Shown here: in pieces, positions 34,838 through 44,300 of the stretch
Layout: the number at the start of each line of letters is the position of its first letter
Position numbering within the stretch: the first letter of the stretch is position 1
Source: Nitrospirillum iridis
Lineage (GTDB): Bacteria; Pseudomonadota; Alphaproteobacteria; Azospirillales; Azospirillaceae
Assembly: GCF_014205765.1 (NCBI RefSeq)
Contig: NZ_JACIIZ010000025.1
Span: 1 to 45,827 of the forward strand
Reading direction: 5' to 3'
DNA length: 45,827 nucleotides
The notes under the pieces: generated by a model
Told to the model about the DNA's origin: nothing
Seen by the model: only the letters and a program-made list of their open reading frames with translations
Databases searched by the model: none
Made by a program: the position numbers and the translations under genes

Positions 34838-34898
34838 CGGTGGGCAGGACACACCGGCCGGACACTGTGAATCGGCCTTACTGAAGGAGCGATCCTGT

Positions 34899-35792
34899 AT
34901 GAATACCCACATTCTCCGCGCCATGGCGGTCGCCGCCATGGCCGCCGCTGCGACGCCGGGCATGGCAGCCGACGCCGACTGGACGGCGGTCGGCCAGGCG
35001 CTGGGCAAGGCCGGCGCCGTGCAGCCGGACGGCGTCTACAAGGTGGGCCTGCCGCGCACCGACCTTGCGGTGATCCTGGATGGCGTCGCCATAAAGCCCA
35101 CGCTGGCCCTGGGCTCCTGGCTCGCGTTCAAGGAAACCGCCCAGGGCCAGGCCTTGGTGATGGGCGACTTGGTGCTGACCCAGGACGAGGTCAACCCGGT
35201 GGCGAAGGAACTGGAGGACGGCGGCATCCAGATCACCGCCCTGCACAACCACCTGCTGCGCGCCCAGCCCGCCACGCTCTACATGCATGTCGACGGCCAT
35301 GGCGACGCGGTCAAGCTGGCGCAGGTGCTGCACACGGCCCTGGCCAGGAGCAAGACGCCCCTGACCGCGCCATCGGCGCCCCCGGCCGCGCCCCCCATCG
35401 ACCTGGACACCGCTGCGGTGGACAAGGCGCTGGGCCACGCCGGCAAGGTCAACGGCGGCGTCTACCAGGTAACGATCCCCCGGGCGGAGGCCGCCAAGGC
35501 CGGCGGCATGGAAATCCCCCCGTCCATGGGTGCCGGCATCGCCATCAACTTCCAGCCCACCGGCGCCGGCAAGGCGGCCATCACCGGCGACTTCGTGCTG
35601 ATCGCATCTGAGGTCAACCCAGTCATCAAGGCGCTGCGCGACAACGGCATCGAGATCACGGCGCTGCACAACCACATGCTGGATGACGAGCCCCGGCTGT
35701 TCTTCATGCACTTCTGGGCTAACGACGATGCGGTCAAACTGGCCAGGGGCCTACATGTCGCCTTGGCGCAGATGAAGGTCGCCCACTCGTGA
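34899..35792 (+). CDS. Secreted DUF1259 protein, two repeats
   Basis: The 297-residue protein has a signal peptide (about residues 1-24, ending M-A-A-D) and two copies of the DUF1259 (LppY/LpqO) domain, about residues 27-150 and 168-297. Each copy ends with G-I-(Q/E)-I-T-A-L-H-N-H followed by (Y/F)-M-H, so two equivalent His-rich sites are present. An Ala/Pro linker (A-P-S-A-P-P-A-A-P-P) joins them. AAGGAG precedes the ATG. The domain's function is not known; it often lies next to chrA or other metal genes. A periplasmic metal-binding role is inferred. Confidence 0.85.
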   Translation: MNTHILRAMAVAAMAAAATPGMAADADWTAVGQALGKAGAVQPDGVYKVGLPRTDLAVILDGVAIKPTLALGSWLAFKETAQGQALVMGDLVLTQDEVNPVAKELEDGGIQITALHNHLLRAQPATLYMHVDGHGDAVKLAQVLHTALARSKTPLTAPSAPPAAPPIDLDTAAVDKALGHAGKVNGGVYQVTIPRAEAAKAGGMEIPPSMGAGIAINFQPTGAGKAAITGDFVLIASEVNPVIKALRDNGIEITALHNHMLDDEPRLFFMHFWANDDAVKLARGLHVALAQMKVAHS

Positions 35793-36789
35793 TGCCCTCC
35801 GCCCGCGCCGGCAGGCCCGTCCTGGCGGCCCTGCTCATCCTGCTCACCGGATCGGCCGGCGCGGGCGATCCTCCCTTGGTGCTGGAAGCGGCGATCCCGC
35901 TGCCCGATGTCGGCGGGCGGATCGATCACATGGCGATAGACTTGGCACATGACCGCCTGTTCGTGGCCGAACTCGGCAACGGCACCGTGGACAGCGTCGA
36001 CATCACCAGCCGGAAACGCTCAAGCCGGATCACCGGCCTGAAGGAACCCCAGGGGATCGGATACCTGCCGGCCCGGGACCTGATTGTCGTCGCCAACGCC
36101 GGCGACGGCAGCGTGCGCCTATATACGGCGACCACCTTGGCGCCGGCCGGGACCGTCGACCTGGGCGAGGACGCCGACAATGTCCGGGTCGATGCGACCA
36201 CCGGGCAGCCCTGGTCGGATATGGGGCTGGCGGCATCGCCGTCATCGATCCGGCCCGCCCGGCCAAGATCGCGGACGTTGCCTTGCCCGCTCATCCAGAG
36301 GGCTTCCACTATGACGCCGCCACCGGCCGCCTTTACGTCAACGTCCCGGACCACCGGCAGATCGACGTGCTGGATCGCAAGACGGGCCAGAGGGTGGCGG
36401 CCTGGTCGCCGCCGGAGATGCGGTCCAATTTTCCGATGGCGTTGGACGCGGCGGCCGAGCGGGTCGCCATCGGCTACCGCAACCCCGCCCGCCTGACCGA
36501 GCTGAGCACGGCAGACGGCGCGGTCACCGGCAGCATCCCCACCTGCGGCGACACCGACGATATCTTCTTCGACGCTGTGCGCAGCCGCTACTACGTGAGT
36601 CGTGGCGAGGGCGCCGTGGATGTCATCGACCGCACGCCCGAAGGGCTGGTCCACCACGACCGGATCAGGACCGTGTCGGGGGCACGAACGTCGCTGTTCG
36701 TGCCCGAACTCGACCGGCTGTTCGTCGCCGCCCGCGCCGGCTGGTTCGGTGGTGACGCCACTATCCTGGTGTTCCGTCCGACACCCTAA
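35792..36789 (+). pseudogene. YncE-like beta-propeller protein gene, frameshifted
   Basis: The start ATG at 35792 overlaps the DUF1259 stop (TGATG) and gives a signal peptide (R-P-V-L-A-A-L-L-I-L-L) and the first propeller blades to about 36210. From there the original frame gives non-protein-like sequence, whereas the -1 frame continues the family without loss as V-G-Y-G-A-G-G-I-A-V-I-D-P-A-R and runs to the TAA at 36787-36789. Loss of one G in the stretch near 36208-36213 explains this. The complete product would be a secreted YncE/YVTN-type seven-bladed propeller of about 332 residues. Either the gene is recently broken or there is a sequencing error. Confidence 0.8.
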
Positions 36790-36844
36790 CAGGCTCGCGC
36801 GCTCCCAAGCGAAGTCCCGCGGCCTCGATTCTTTTCGTTGCCAC

Positions 36845-36861
36845 ATCCCCCCCAGGGGGAT
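36845..36861. promoter_or_regulatory. Candidate operator for the DmeR/RcnR-type regulator
   Basis: A perfect 7-base inverted repeat (ATCCCCC, 3 bases, GGGGGAT) ends 14 bases before the ATG of the regulator gene. C-tract/G-tract dyads flanked by A/T are the known binding pattern of the CsoR/RcnR/DmeR family. Its place directly in front of the regulator and exporter genes fits autoregulation. Confidence 0.65.
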
Positions 36862-36875
36862 AGGATACGACCATC

Positions 36876-37142
36876 ATGAGCCACGCCAACAACCCAGACG
36901 TCCTGAACCGCCTTAAGCGCGCCCAAGGCCATCTCTCCAAGATCGTGGAGATGGTGGAGGAAGGGCGCGACGCCCTGGTGATCGCCCAACAGCTGCAGGC
37001 GGTGGTCAAGGCCGTGGATAAGGCCAAGACCTTCCTGGTCCTGCATCACATCGAGCATCACCTCTACGAAGCCGTGGGGCCGTTGCCGAAGGAAACCCGG
37101 GACCGCTTGGCCGAGATGGCCGAAATCACCAAATACCTGTGA
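36876..37142 (+). CDS. CsoR/RcnR-family metal-responsive repressor, DmeR-like
   Basis: The 88-residue all-helical protein belongs to the DUF156 family of metal- or formaldehyde-sensing repressors (R-L-K-R-A-Q-G-H-L near residues 12-20, A-Q-Q-L-Q-A-V at 37-43). It keeps His3, and a run H-H-I-E-H-H at 57-62 places His58 and His62 where RcnR has His60 and His64. The cysteine that all well-studied members use (Cys35 in RcnR) falls at Ala33 here, so that ligand is missing. It is eight bases from the RcnA-like exporter gene and has a matching operator upstream. Ni or Co control of the exporter is the likely role. Confidence 0.88.
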   Translation: MSHANNPDVLNRLKRAQGHLSKIVEMVEEGRDALVIAQQLQAVVKAVDKAKTFLVLHHIEHHLYEAVGPLPKETRDRLAEMAEITKYL

Positions 37143-37149
37143 GCCCAAA

Positions 37150-38322
37150 ATGACCCCGCTTTCCGACCTCCTCCAGCAAGGGGCCGGCAACGCCTGGCTG
37201 TTCATTCCCAGCGCCATCCTGCTGGGCGCCCTGCATGGATTGGAACCCGGGCATTCCAAGACCATGATGGCGGCCTTCATCATCGCCATTCGGGGTACCG
37301 TCACCCAGGCGGTACTGCTGGGCCTGTCGGCCACCGTTTCCCATACCCTGGTGGTCTGGATGGTGGCCTTGGCCGGCCTGCATTTCGGCCGCAACTGGAA
37401 CGCGGAGACGACGGAGCCCTATTTCCAGATCGCTTCCGCGATCATCATCATCACCGTCGCCCTATGGATGCTGTGGCGCGCCCGCCAGGCCCAGGTGGCG
37501 GAAGAGGCCCACGACCACACCCATGATCACGGGCAAGATCATGACCACGGCGATCACGGCCATGACCACCACGGTCACGGGGCTCACGCTGGCCATGGAA
37601 TGCAGAGCGCCGAGATCGGCCACGGCGTGATTGCCGACGTGGAGGTGTTCGAGGACGGCGTGCCGCCCCGCTTCCGTGTGCGTTTCCTGGCGGGGGACCG
37701 CGTGCTGCCGGCGGCCCCGCAGGATGCGGTATGGATTGAGACCATTCGCCCGGATGGCGCCCGCCAGCGGTTCGGCATGGTGGACAAGGTCGATTATTGG
37801 GAATCGACCGAGGAAATCCCGGAGCCGCACGAATTCTCCGCCCTGCTCAGCGCCAGCCATGGCCGCCACATGCACCAGCACGCCTTCCGCTTCACCGAGC
37901 CCGCGCCTGAAACGGCAGGCGTGGATTTGGGGCTAACCGGCTACCAGGACGCCCATGAGTTGCAACACGCCAACGACATTCAGCGGCGCTTCGCCAACCG
38001 TCAGGTGACGACGGGCCAGATCATCCTGTTCGGCCTGACCGGCGGCCTGATCCCCTGTCCCGCCGCCATCACCGTGCTGGTGCTGTGCCTGCAACTGAAG
38101 CAGGTCACCCTGGGTGTCGCCTTGGTGCTGTGTTTCAGCATCGGCCTGGCCCTGACGATGGTGAGCGTCGGCGCCGCCGCAGCCCTGGGCATGCGGCACG
38201 CGGCCAAGCGCTTCTCCGGCACCTTCGCCGTCCTGGCGCGCCGGGCGCCCTATGCCTCCAGCGCCCTGATCATCCTGGTCGGCCTTTATATCGGCTGGCA
38301 AGGATGGAATGCCTTGCCCTGA
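37150..38322 (+). CDS. Nickel/cobalt exporter, RcnA/NicO family, enlarged
   Basis: The 390-residue membrane protein exports Ni/Co. The N-terminal half has three helices and the family motif H-G-L-E-P-G-H-S-K-T at 29-38. A His/Asp-rich stretch follows (about 121-150, around fifteen His). Residues about 151-275 form a soluble, beta-like insert with more His (S-H-G-R-H-M-H-Q-H). The C-terminal half has three helices with G-L-I-P-C-P-A-A-I-T-V-L. E. coli RcnA has 274 residues, so this protein is over 100 longer because of the insert. It is co-transcribed with the DmeR-like gene. Confidence 0.92.
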   Translation: MTPLSDLLQQGAGNAWLFIPSAILLGALHGLEPGHSKTMMAAFIIAIRGTVTQAVLLGLSATVSHTLVVWMVALAGLHFGRNWNAETTEPYFQIASAIIIITVALWMLWRARQAQVAEEAHDHTHDHGQDHDHGDHGHDHHGHGAHAGHGMQSAEIGHGVIADVEVFEDGVPPRFRVRFLAGDRVLPAAPQDAVWIETIRPDGARQRFGMVDKVDYWESTEEIPEPHEFSALLSASHGRHMHQHAFRFTEPAPETAGVDLGLTGYQDAHELQHANDIQRRFANRQVTTGQIILFGLTGGLIPCPAAITVLVLCLQLKQVTLGVALVLCFSIGLALTMVSVGAAAALGMRHAAKRFSGTFAVLARRAPYASSALIILVGLYIGWQGWNALP

Positions 38323-38396
38323 GGATCACCCTAGGGCTCTATGATATCCTCCGTCATCCCGTTCACCGCCTCCCGCAAGGCCGAAGCCCGCATCCC

Positions 38397-38804
38397 ATGC
38401 AGCCGCCGTTCACCATAGCCTGGAGCGATGTCGCCCGCGCCTGCCGCACCGCCGTGGTGCGGCTGCAGGCGGTGCTCGGCGTCGTGGCGGTGTTGTCCCT
38501 GGCCTTGCTGGGGGAACTGCATCTGGACCATCCGGATCTGCCGGACGAGGACGCGGCCATCGAGATGACGGTGACCGCAGTGAACGCCCCGGTGGCCAGG
38601 CATGACCATGCCGGTTTCCAAGGATTGGGCGACCATGAGCATGATATGATGGCCGCCCACGCCATCATGCACGCCGTCGGTGTACCGCCCGCCGACAACC
38701 AACTGCAGCCGCCGGCCTTCGTGTCGGCCCCTTGGCCGCAGCCCCTGGAGGCGCAACTGGCCTCCATCGCACCCCCCATGGAAGAACGCCCTCCGCGCGT
38801 CTGA
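38397..38804 (+). CDS. His/Met-rich membrane-anchored protein, unknown
   Basis: The 135-residue protein is not a recognised family. It has one membrane segment (about residues 24-44, V-L-G-V-V-A-V-L-S-L-A-L-L) and a periplasmic part with several His and Met (H-D-H-A-G, D-H-E-H-D-M-M-A-A-H-A-I-M-H). The tail is proline-rich. No strong ribosome site is seen before the ATG. It stands between the RcnA-like gene and czcC, where other systems carry periplasmic metal sensors or accessory proteins, and the ligand-rich region supports metal binding. Confidence 0.6.
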   Translation: MQPPFTIAWSDVARACRTAVVRLQAVLGVVAVLSLALLGELHLDHPDLPDEDAAIEMTVTAVNAPVARHDHAGFQGLGDHEHDMMAAHAIMHAVGVPPADNQLQPPAFVSAPWPQPLEAQLASIAPPMEERPPRV

Positions 38805-38850
38805 AGGACCAGGCCTCCGCGCCTTTCCCTATCAGACCACGGAGACTTGA

Positions 38851-40140
38851 ATGCGAACCGCACCCTGCCGGCGGCTGCTGACTGCAGCGCTGGTGGCGGC
38901 CGCACCCACATGGATACTTGTGAGTACGGCCCCTTTCGCGCCGGCCTTGGCTGCGCCGGCGCCCTCCTATGCCCAATTGCTGGGTGAGGCGGAGGTGACC
39001 GCCCCCCGCCTGCTGGCGGCCAAAGCCCTGATCGCCCAGGCGGAAGGCCTGGCCGACCAGGCCGGCACGCTGCCCAATCCCACCGTCAGCGTCCTGACGG
39101 AAAACGTGGCCGGCACCCGGAACTACCGGGCCTTCGACCAGGCGGAGACCACGCTGCAGTTCAACCAGCTGGTGGAACTAGGCGGCAAGCGCGGCGCCCG
39201 CCAGGCGGCCGGGCAGGCCGATGTCGACGCCAGCGAGGCTCACTTCGCCGCCACGCGTGTCGCCTACGCCTGCGACCTGGCTCTCGCCTATGCCGATGCC
39301 GAGGCGGCGGGTCGCCGCGTGGACCTGGCCGAGGACGAGCTGGAGGAAGCGCAGCGGGATGACCAGGCGGCCCGCGCCCTGGTCGCCGCCGGGCGGGAAG
39401 CCACCGTCCGTACCCTCCAGTCCCAGGCGACGCTGACGTCCATGCGGGCGGACCTCAGCCAGGCCAAGGCGGCCAGCGCCGCGGCGCTGGACAGGCTGGC
39501 GGTCCTGGCCGGGGCTCCCGAGCCCTATACCGCCTTTCCCGTCAGCCTGCTCGACACAGCCGCCGCGAGGACAGGTGGTGATGGGCGGCAAGATCCCCCC
39601 ACCGGGGATCCATTGGCCAGCCCCGGCTACCGGGCGTCGGTGGCGGATCGCGAAGCGGCGTTCCGCCGGCTGGAGGTGGAACGCGCCCGGGCGACCCCGG
39701 ACGTCACCGCCTCCCTCGGCATGCGCCGGCTGGAGGGCGACCGCGCCACCACCTTCGTCGCCGGCGTCTCTATCCCGCTGCCCCTGTTCGACCGCAACCG
39801 CGGCAACATCAGCGCCGCCCAAGCCTCCCTTACCGGGGCCGAAGCGCGGCTGGAGGCGGCGCGGCGCGAAGCGGAAGCTGGCGTGCGGTCGACACGGCTG
39901 CAGGCCCGGGCGGCGCAGGACCGCCTGGCCGCAGCCGACCAGTCGCTGGCGGCGGCGCAGGAAGCCTATCGCCTGACGCGCATCGCCTACGAAGGGGGCA
40001 AGGCCCCCCTGTCCGAACTCCTCACCGCCCGGCACGCCCTAGGCGTCGCCAACGCCACCAAGGTGGACGCCCAACTCGCCCGCGTCGACGCGATCACGGC
40101 TTTGGCCCGCGTCGAAGGCCGCATTCCTTTCGGAGACTAA
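38851..40140 (+). CDS. czcC: Outer-membrane factor of heavy-metal RND efflux, CzcC-like
   Basis: The 429-residue protein belongs to the TolC/OEP family. It has a signal peptide ending about residue 35 (A-L-A-A-P-A) and two long helical OEP repeats rich in Ala, Glu and Arg, with L-P-N-P-T-V-S in the first and V-S-I-P-L-P-L-F-D-R-N-R-G in the second, both typical of CzcC-type channels. GGAG is placed before the ATG. It forms the outer-membrane duct for the CzcB-CzcA pair encoded directly downstream (3-base gap). Confidence 0.92.
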   Translation: MRTAPCRRLLTAALVAAAPTWILVSTAPFAPALAAPAPSYAQLLGEAEVTAPRLLAAKALIAQAEGLADQAGTLPNPTVSVLTENVAGTRNYRAFDQAETTLQFNQLVELGGKRGARQAAGQADVDASEAHFAATRVAYACDLALAYADAEAAGRRVDLAEDELEEAQRDDQAARALVAAGREATVRTLQSQATLTSMRADLSQAKAASAAALDRLAVLAGAPEPYTAFPVSLLDTAAARTGGDGRQDPPTGDPLASPGYRASVADREAAFRRLEVERARATPDVTASLGMRRLEGDRATTFVAGVSIPLPLFDRNRGNISAAQASLTGAEARLEAARREAEAGVRSTRLQARAAQDRLAAADQSLAAAQEAYRLTRIAYEGGKAPLSELLTARHALGVANATKVDAQLARVDAITALARVEGRIPFGD

Positions 40141-40143
40141 GTC

Positions 40144-41316
40144 ATGTCCACCCCCAGAATCGGCTATCTGGCCGGCACGGCCGCGGGCCTGGTGCTGGCC
40201 GCCGCCGTTGGCTTCGGCGTCGCCCGCATGACCGCGCCGGCGCCTGCCGCCGCTCCCGCCGCAACACCCACCGCCGCGAAGACCGCCGCCCCGGCTGAAA
40301 GCCAGTCCGTGCCCATGACCGAGGAGCAGGTCAAGGTCTCGGAGATCCAGGTGCAGCCGGCTGCCGCCGGCGGCATCGAGGCGGAGACCATCACCACGGC
40401 CACCGTTACGGCGGCCCCCGACGGCCTGGCCGTGCTGACCGCCCACGCGCCGGGCACCATCACCCGCATCCACAAGCGCATCGGCGAGGCCGTGCGCGCC
40501 GGTGACGTCATCGCCGAGGTGGAGGGCCGTGAGGTTGCCACCCTTGCCGCCGACCGCGCCGCCGCCCAGGCAAAGGCGACCCAGGCCCGGCAGCAGGCCG
40601 CCCGCGAGAAATCCCTGTTCGACCAGGGCGTCTCCCCCCGCCAGGACCTGGAGGCGGCCCAGGCCGCAGCCGAAGCGGCGGAGGCCGAACTGCGCCGCGC
40701 CATCGCCTCGGCGGGCGCCGCCCGCCTGGCATCCGATGGCCGCTCCATCCAGGTGGTGAGCCCGATCGACGGACGGGTCACCACCGTGTCCGCCAGCCTG
40801 GGCGCCTATGTCCAGGCGGAATCCGAACTGTTCCGCGTGGCCGATCCCGCCCGCACCCAGATCGAGGCGACGGTGCCGGCGGACGCGGCCAGCCGCTTGC
40901 GCGGCGGAGACCGGGCCACCATCACCACGGGCGATGGGCGCACCCTGGACGCCCATGTGCTGTCGCTGACGCCGGGTGTGAACCGGGAGACGCTGCAGGC
41001 CACCGCGCTGCTGGCGCTCGACCAGCCGGCGGAAGGACTGCTGCCCGGCCAGCATGTCCGCGCCACGCTGTTCACCGCCAAGGAGACGGCGGGCGACAGG
41101 GTCACCGTTCCCACCATCGCCGTGCAAACCATCGCCGGCCGCGAGGTCGTCTTCCTGCGCACCAAGGAGGGGTTCACGGCGCAGCCGGTGACCCTGGCCC
41201 GGCGCAGCGGCGATCTGGTGGAACTGTCGGGCGGCCTGAAGGCCGGGCAGCGCATCGCCACGATCAATTCCTTCCTGCTGAAAGCCGAACTGGGCAAGGC
41301 GGAGGTGGAGGAATGA
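40144..41316 (+). CDS. czcB: Periplasmic adaptor of heavy-metal RND efflux, CzcB-like
   Basis: The 390-residue protein is a membrane-fusion (HlyD-type) adaptor. It has an N-terminal membrane anchor (about residues 10-30), a proline/alanine-rich linker, a lipoyl/barrel-sandwich part (A-P-G-T-I-T-R-I and I-D-G-R-V-T-T-V), a helical hairpin of about 80 residues and a beta-barrel domain. It lacks the His-rich N-terminal stretch of some CzcB proteins. GGAG lies before the ATG; the stop overlaps the czcA start (ATGA). Confidence 0.92.
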   Translation: MSTPRIGYLAGTAAGLVLAAAVGFGVARMTAPAPAAAPAATPTAAKTAAPAESQSVPMTEEQVKVSEIQVQPAAAGGIEAETITTATVTAAPDGLAVLTAHAPGTITRIHKRIGEAVRAGDVIAEVEGREVATLAADRAAAQAKATQARQQAAREKSLFDQGVSPRQDLEAAQAAAEAAEAELRRAIASAGAARLASDGRSIQVVSPIDGRVTTVSASLGAYVQAESELFRVADPARTQIEATVPADAASRLRGGDRATITTGDGRTLDAHVLSLTPGVNRETLQATALLALDQPAEGLLPGQHVRATLFTAKETAGDRVTVPTIAVQTIAGREVVFLRTKEGFTAQPVTLARRSGDLVELSGGLKAGQRIATINSFLLKAELGKAEVEE

Positions 41317-44300
41317 TCGCCAAAATCCTGGAATTCTCCGTGAACGCCCGTTGGCTCGTGGCCTTCCTCGCCCTCGTCGTCGCGTCCATCGGCGCCTGGC
41401 AGGTCAACTTGCTGCCCATCGACGCCGTGCCCGACATCACCAACCGCCAGGTCCAGATCAACACCTTCGTCCCCACGCTGGGGCCGGTGGACTTGGAAAA
41501 GCAGGTCACCTTCTCGGTGGAGACGGCCCTTGCCGGCATCCCTGGCCTGCAGACCACCCGGTCGCTGACCCGCAACGGCTTCAGCCAGGTGACGGCCGTC
41601 TTCACCGACGCCACCGACATCTACTTCGCTCGCCAGCAGGTGACGGAACGCCTGGCTCAGGCCAAGGACACCCTGCCGCCGGGCATACAGCCGCAATTGG
41701 CCCCGGTCACCACCGGCCTGGGCGAGATCTTCATGTTCAGCGTGGAATACCAGCATCCCGACGGCAAGGGTGCCACCGCCATCGATGGCAAACCGGGCTG
41801 GCAGAAGGACGGCTCCTACCTGACACCGGAAGGTGAGCGGCTGACCGATACGGTATCCAAGGCCTCCTACCTGCGCACGGTTCAGGATTGGGTCATCCGG
41901 CCGCAGCTGCGCAACGTGCTGGGCGTGGCTGGCGTGGATTCCAACGGTGGCTACGTGAAGCAGTACGTGGTGGAGCCAGACCTGGTGAAGATGGCGGCCC
42001 ACGGCATCTCCTTCACCGAGTTGGCCCGTGCGCTGGAAGCCGGCAACCTCTCGGCCGGCGCCAACTACGTCCAGCGGGCCGGGGAATCGTTTCTGGTGCG
42101 CGCGGACGCGCGCCTTCGCTCCATGGATGAGATCGGCCGCGTGGTGGTCGCCACCAAGGCCGGCGTGCCCATCCGCATCGGTGACGTGGCCAATGTCGTC
42201 ATCGGCGGCGCGGTCCGCACCGGCGCCGGCAGCAAGATGGGCAGCGAGGCGGTGATCAGCACCGTCCTGATGCTCACCGGATCAAACAGCCGCATCGTCG
42301 CCACGGCGGTGCGCGAGAAGCTGGAGCAGATCGCCCGGACCCTGCCGCCAGACATCACCGCCAAGCCGGCCTACGACCGGTCCAAGCTGGTGGCCGCCAC
42401 CATCGGCACGGTGGAGAAGAACCTGGTGGAGGGGGCGCTGCTGGTCATCGCCGTGCTGTTCCTGCTGCTGGGCAATATTCGCGCCGCGCTGATCACGGCG
42501 GTGGTCATTCCCCTGACCATGCTTATGACGGCCACGGGCATGAACGCCCTGCGCGTCTCGGGCAACCTGATGAGCCTGGGCGCTTTGGACTTCGGCCTCA
42601 TCGTCGACGGCGCCGTCATCGTCGTGGAAAACGCGCTCCGCCGCCTGGTGGAACGCCAGCACCACGAGGGCCGTTTGCTCAGCGCCGGCGAACGGATGGA
42701 GGAGACCATCGCCGCGGCGAAGGAGATGGTGCGGCCCACCGTCTACGGACAGGCCATCATCCTGCTGGTGTTCGTGCCGCTGCTGACCTTCCAGGGGGTG
42801 GAGGGCAAGACCTTCTCGCCCATGGCCATCACCCTGATGCTGGCTTTGGTCGCCGCCTTTGTCCTGTCCATCACCTTCGTGCCGGCCATGGTGGCCCTGG
42901 TGGTGCGGGACAAGGTCAGCGAGGTGGAGGTGGCGCCGGTGCGGTGGTTCAAGCGCCGGTATGAGCCGGTGTTGCACCGGGCCGTCGCCCACCCCCTGCC
43001 GTTCCTAGCGGGCGGCGTGGCCGTCTTCGCCCTGGCGGCCGCCCTGTTCACCACGCTGGGGGAGGAGTTCATGCCCCAGTTGGATGAAAAGGACGTCACG
43101 GTCACCGCGTTCCGCATCCCCTCCACCTCGGTGGAGCAGTCCAAGAACATGCAGCTGCAGATCGAACGGGCCCTTTCCAGCCTGCCGGAGGTGGCCATGG
43201 TGTTCTCCAAGACCGGCAATGCCGACCTGGGCACCGACCCCATGCCGCCCAACGCCTCGGACACCTACGTCATCCCCAAGCCTGAAAGCGAATGGCCGGC
43301 GGACGTGAAGACCAAGGCCGACCTGCTGAAGAAGATCGAGGACAAGTCGAACGAGCTGGTGGGCAACCGCTATGAGATCCAGCAGCCCATCCAGATGCGG
43401 TTCAACGAACTGATCGCCGGCGTGCGCAGCGATGTGGCGGTCAAGCTCTACGGTGATGATCTGGAGGCCATGAGCGCCACGGCGCAGAAGATCGCCGCGG
43501 CCTTGCGGACTGTTCCGGGTGCCGCCGACGTGCAAGCGGAACAGACCAGCGGCGCCCCCACCTTCGACATCCAGGTGGACCGGGACGCCGCCGGCCGCCT
43601 GGGCCTGACGGTGGAGGAGATCACCGACACAGTGGCCGCCGCCCTCAGCGGCCGGGAAGCCGGCCTGCTGTTCGAGGGAGACCGCCGCTTCAATGTGGTC
43701 GTCCGCCTGCCGGCGGCCCAGCGGGACGACGTCGCCCTGCTGGGGTCCATCCCCGTCATGTTGCCGGCCGAGCCGGGCAAACCCCGCGCCTCCGTCCCTT
43801 TAAGGGAACTGGTGCGGTTCAGCTACACGGAGGGCCTGAACCAGATCAGCCGTGAGAACGGCAAGCGCATGATCGTGGTTCAGACCAACGTCCGCGGCCG
43901 CGACGTGGGCGGGTTCATCAACGAGGCCCAGGAGAAGGTGGGCCGCATCGAACTGCCGCCCGGCTGCTACACCGACTGGGGTGGGCAGTTCGAAAACCTG
44001 CAGTCGGCCACCCGGCGCCTGGCCATCGTGGTGCCGGCCTGCTTCATCCTGATCTTCGCCCTGTTGTACATGGCCCTGGGCGGCTTCGGCGCGGCCGTGG
44101 CGGTGTTCTCCGCCGTGCCCTTGGCCCTGGCCGGCGGCGTGTTCGCCCTGGTGTTGCGCGACATCCCGTTCTCGATCAGCGCCGCGGTGGGCTTCATCGC
44201 CCTCTCCGGCGTGGCCGTGCTAAACGGCCTGGTCATGATCGGCGCCATCCGAAAGCACCTGGATGATGGCATGGACGCGGACCAATCGGTGCTGCGGGGC

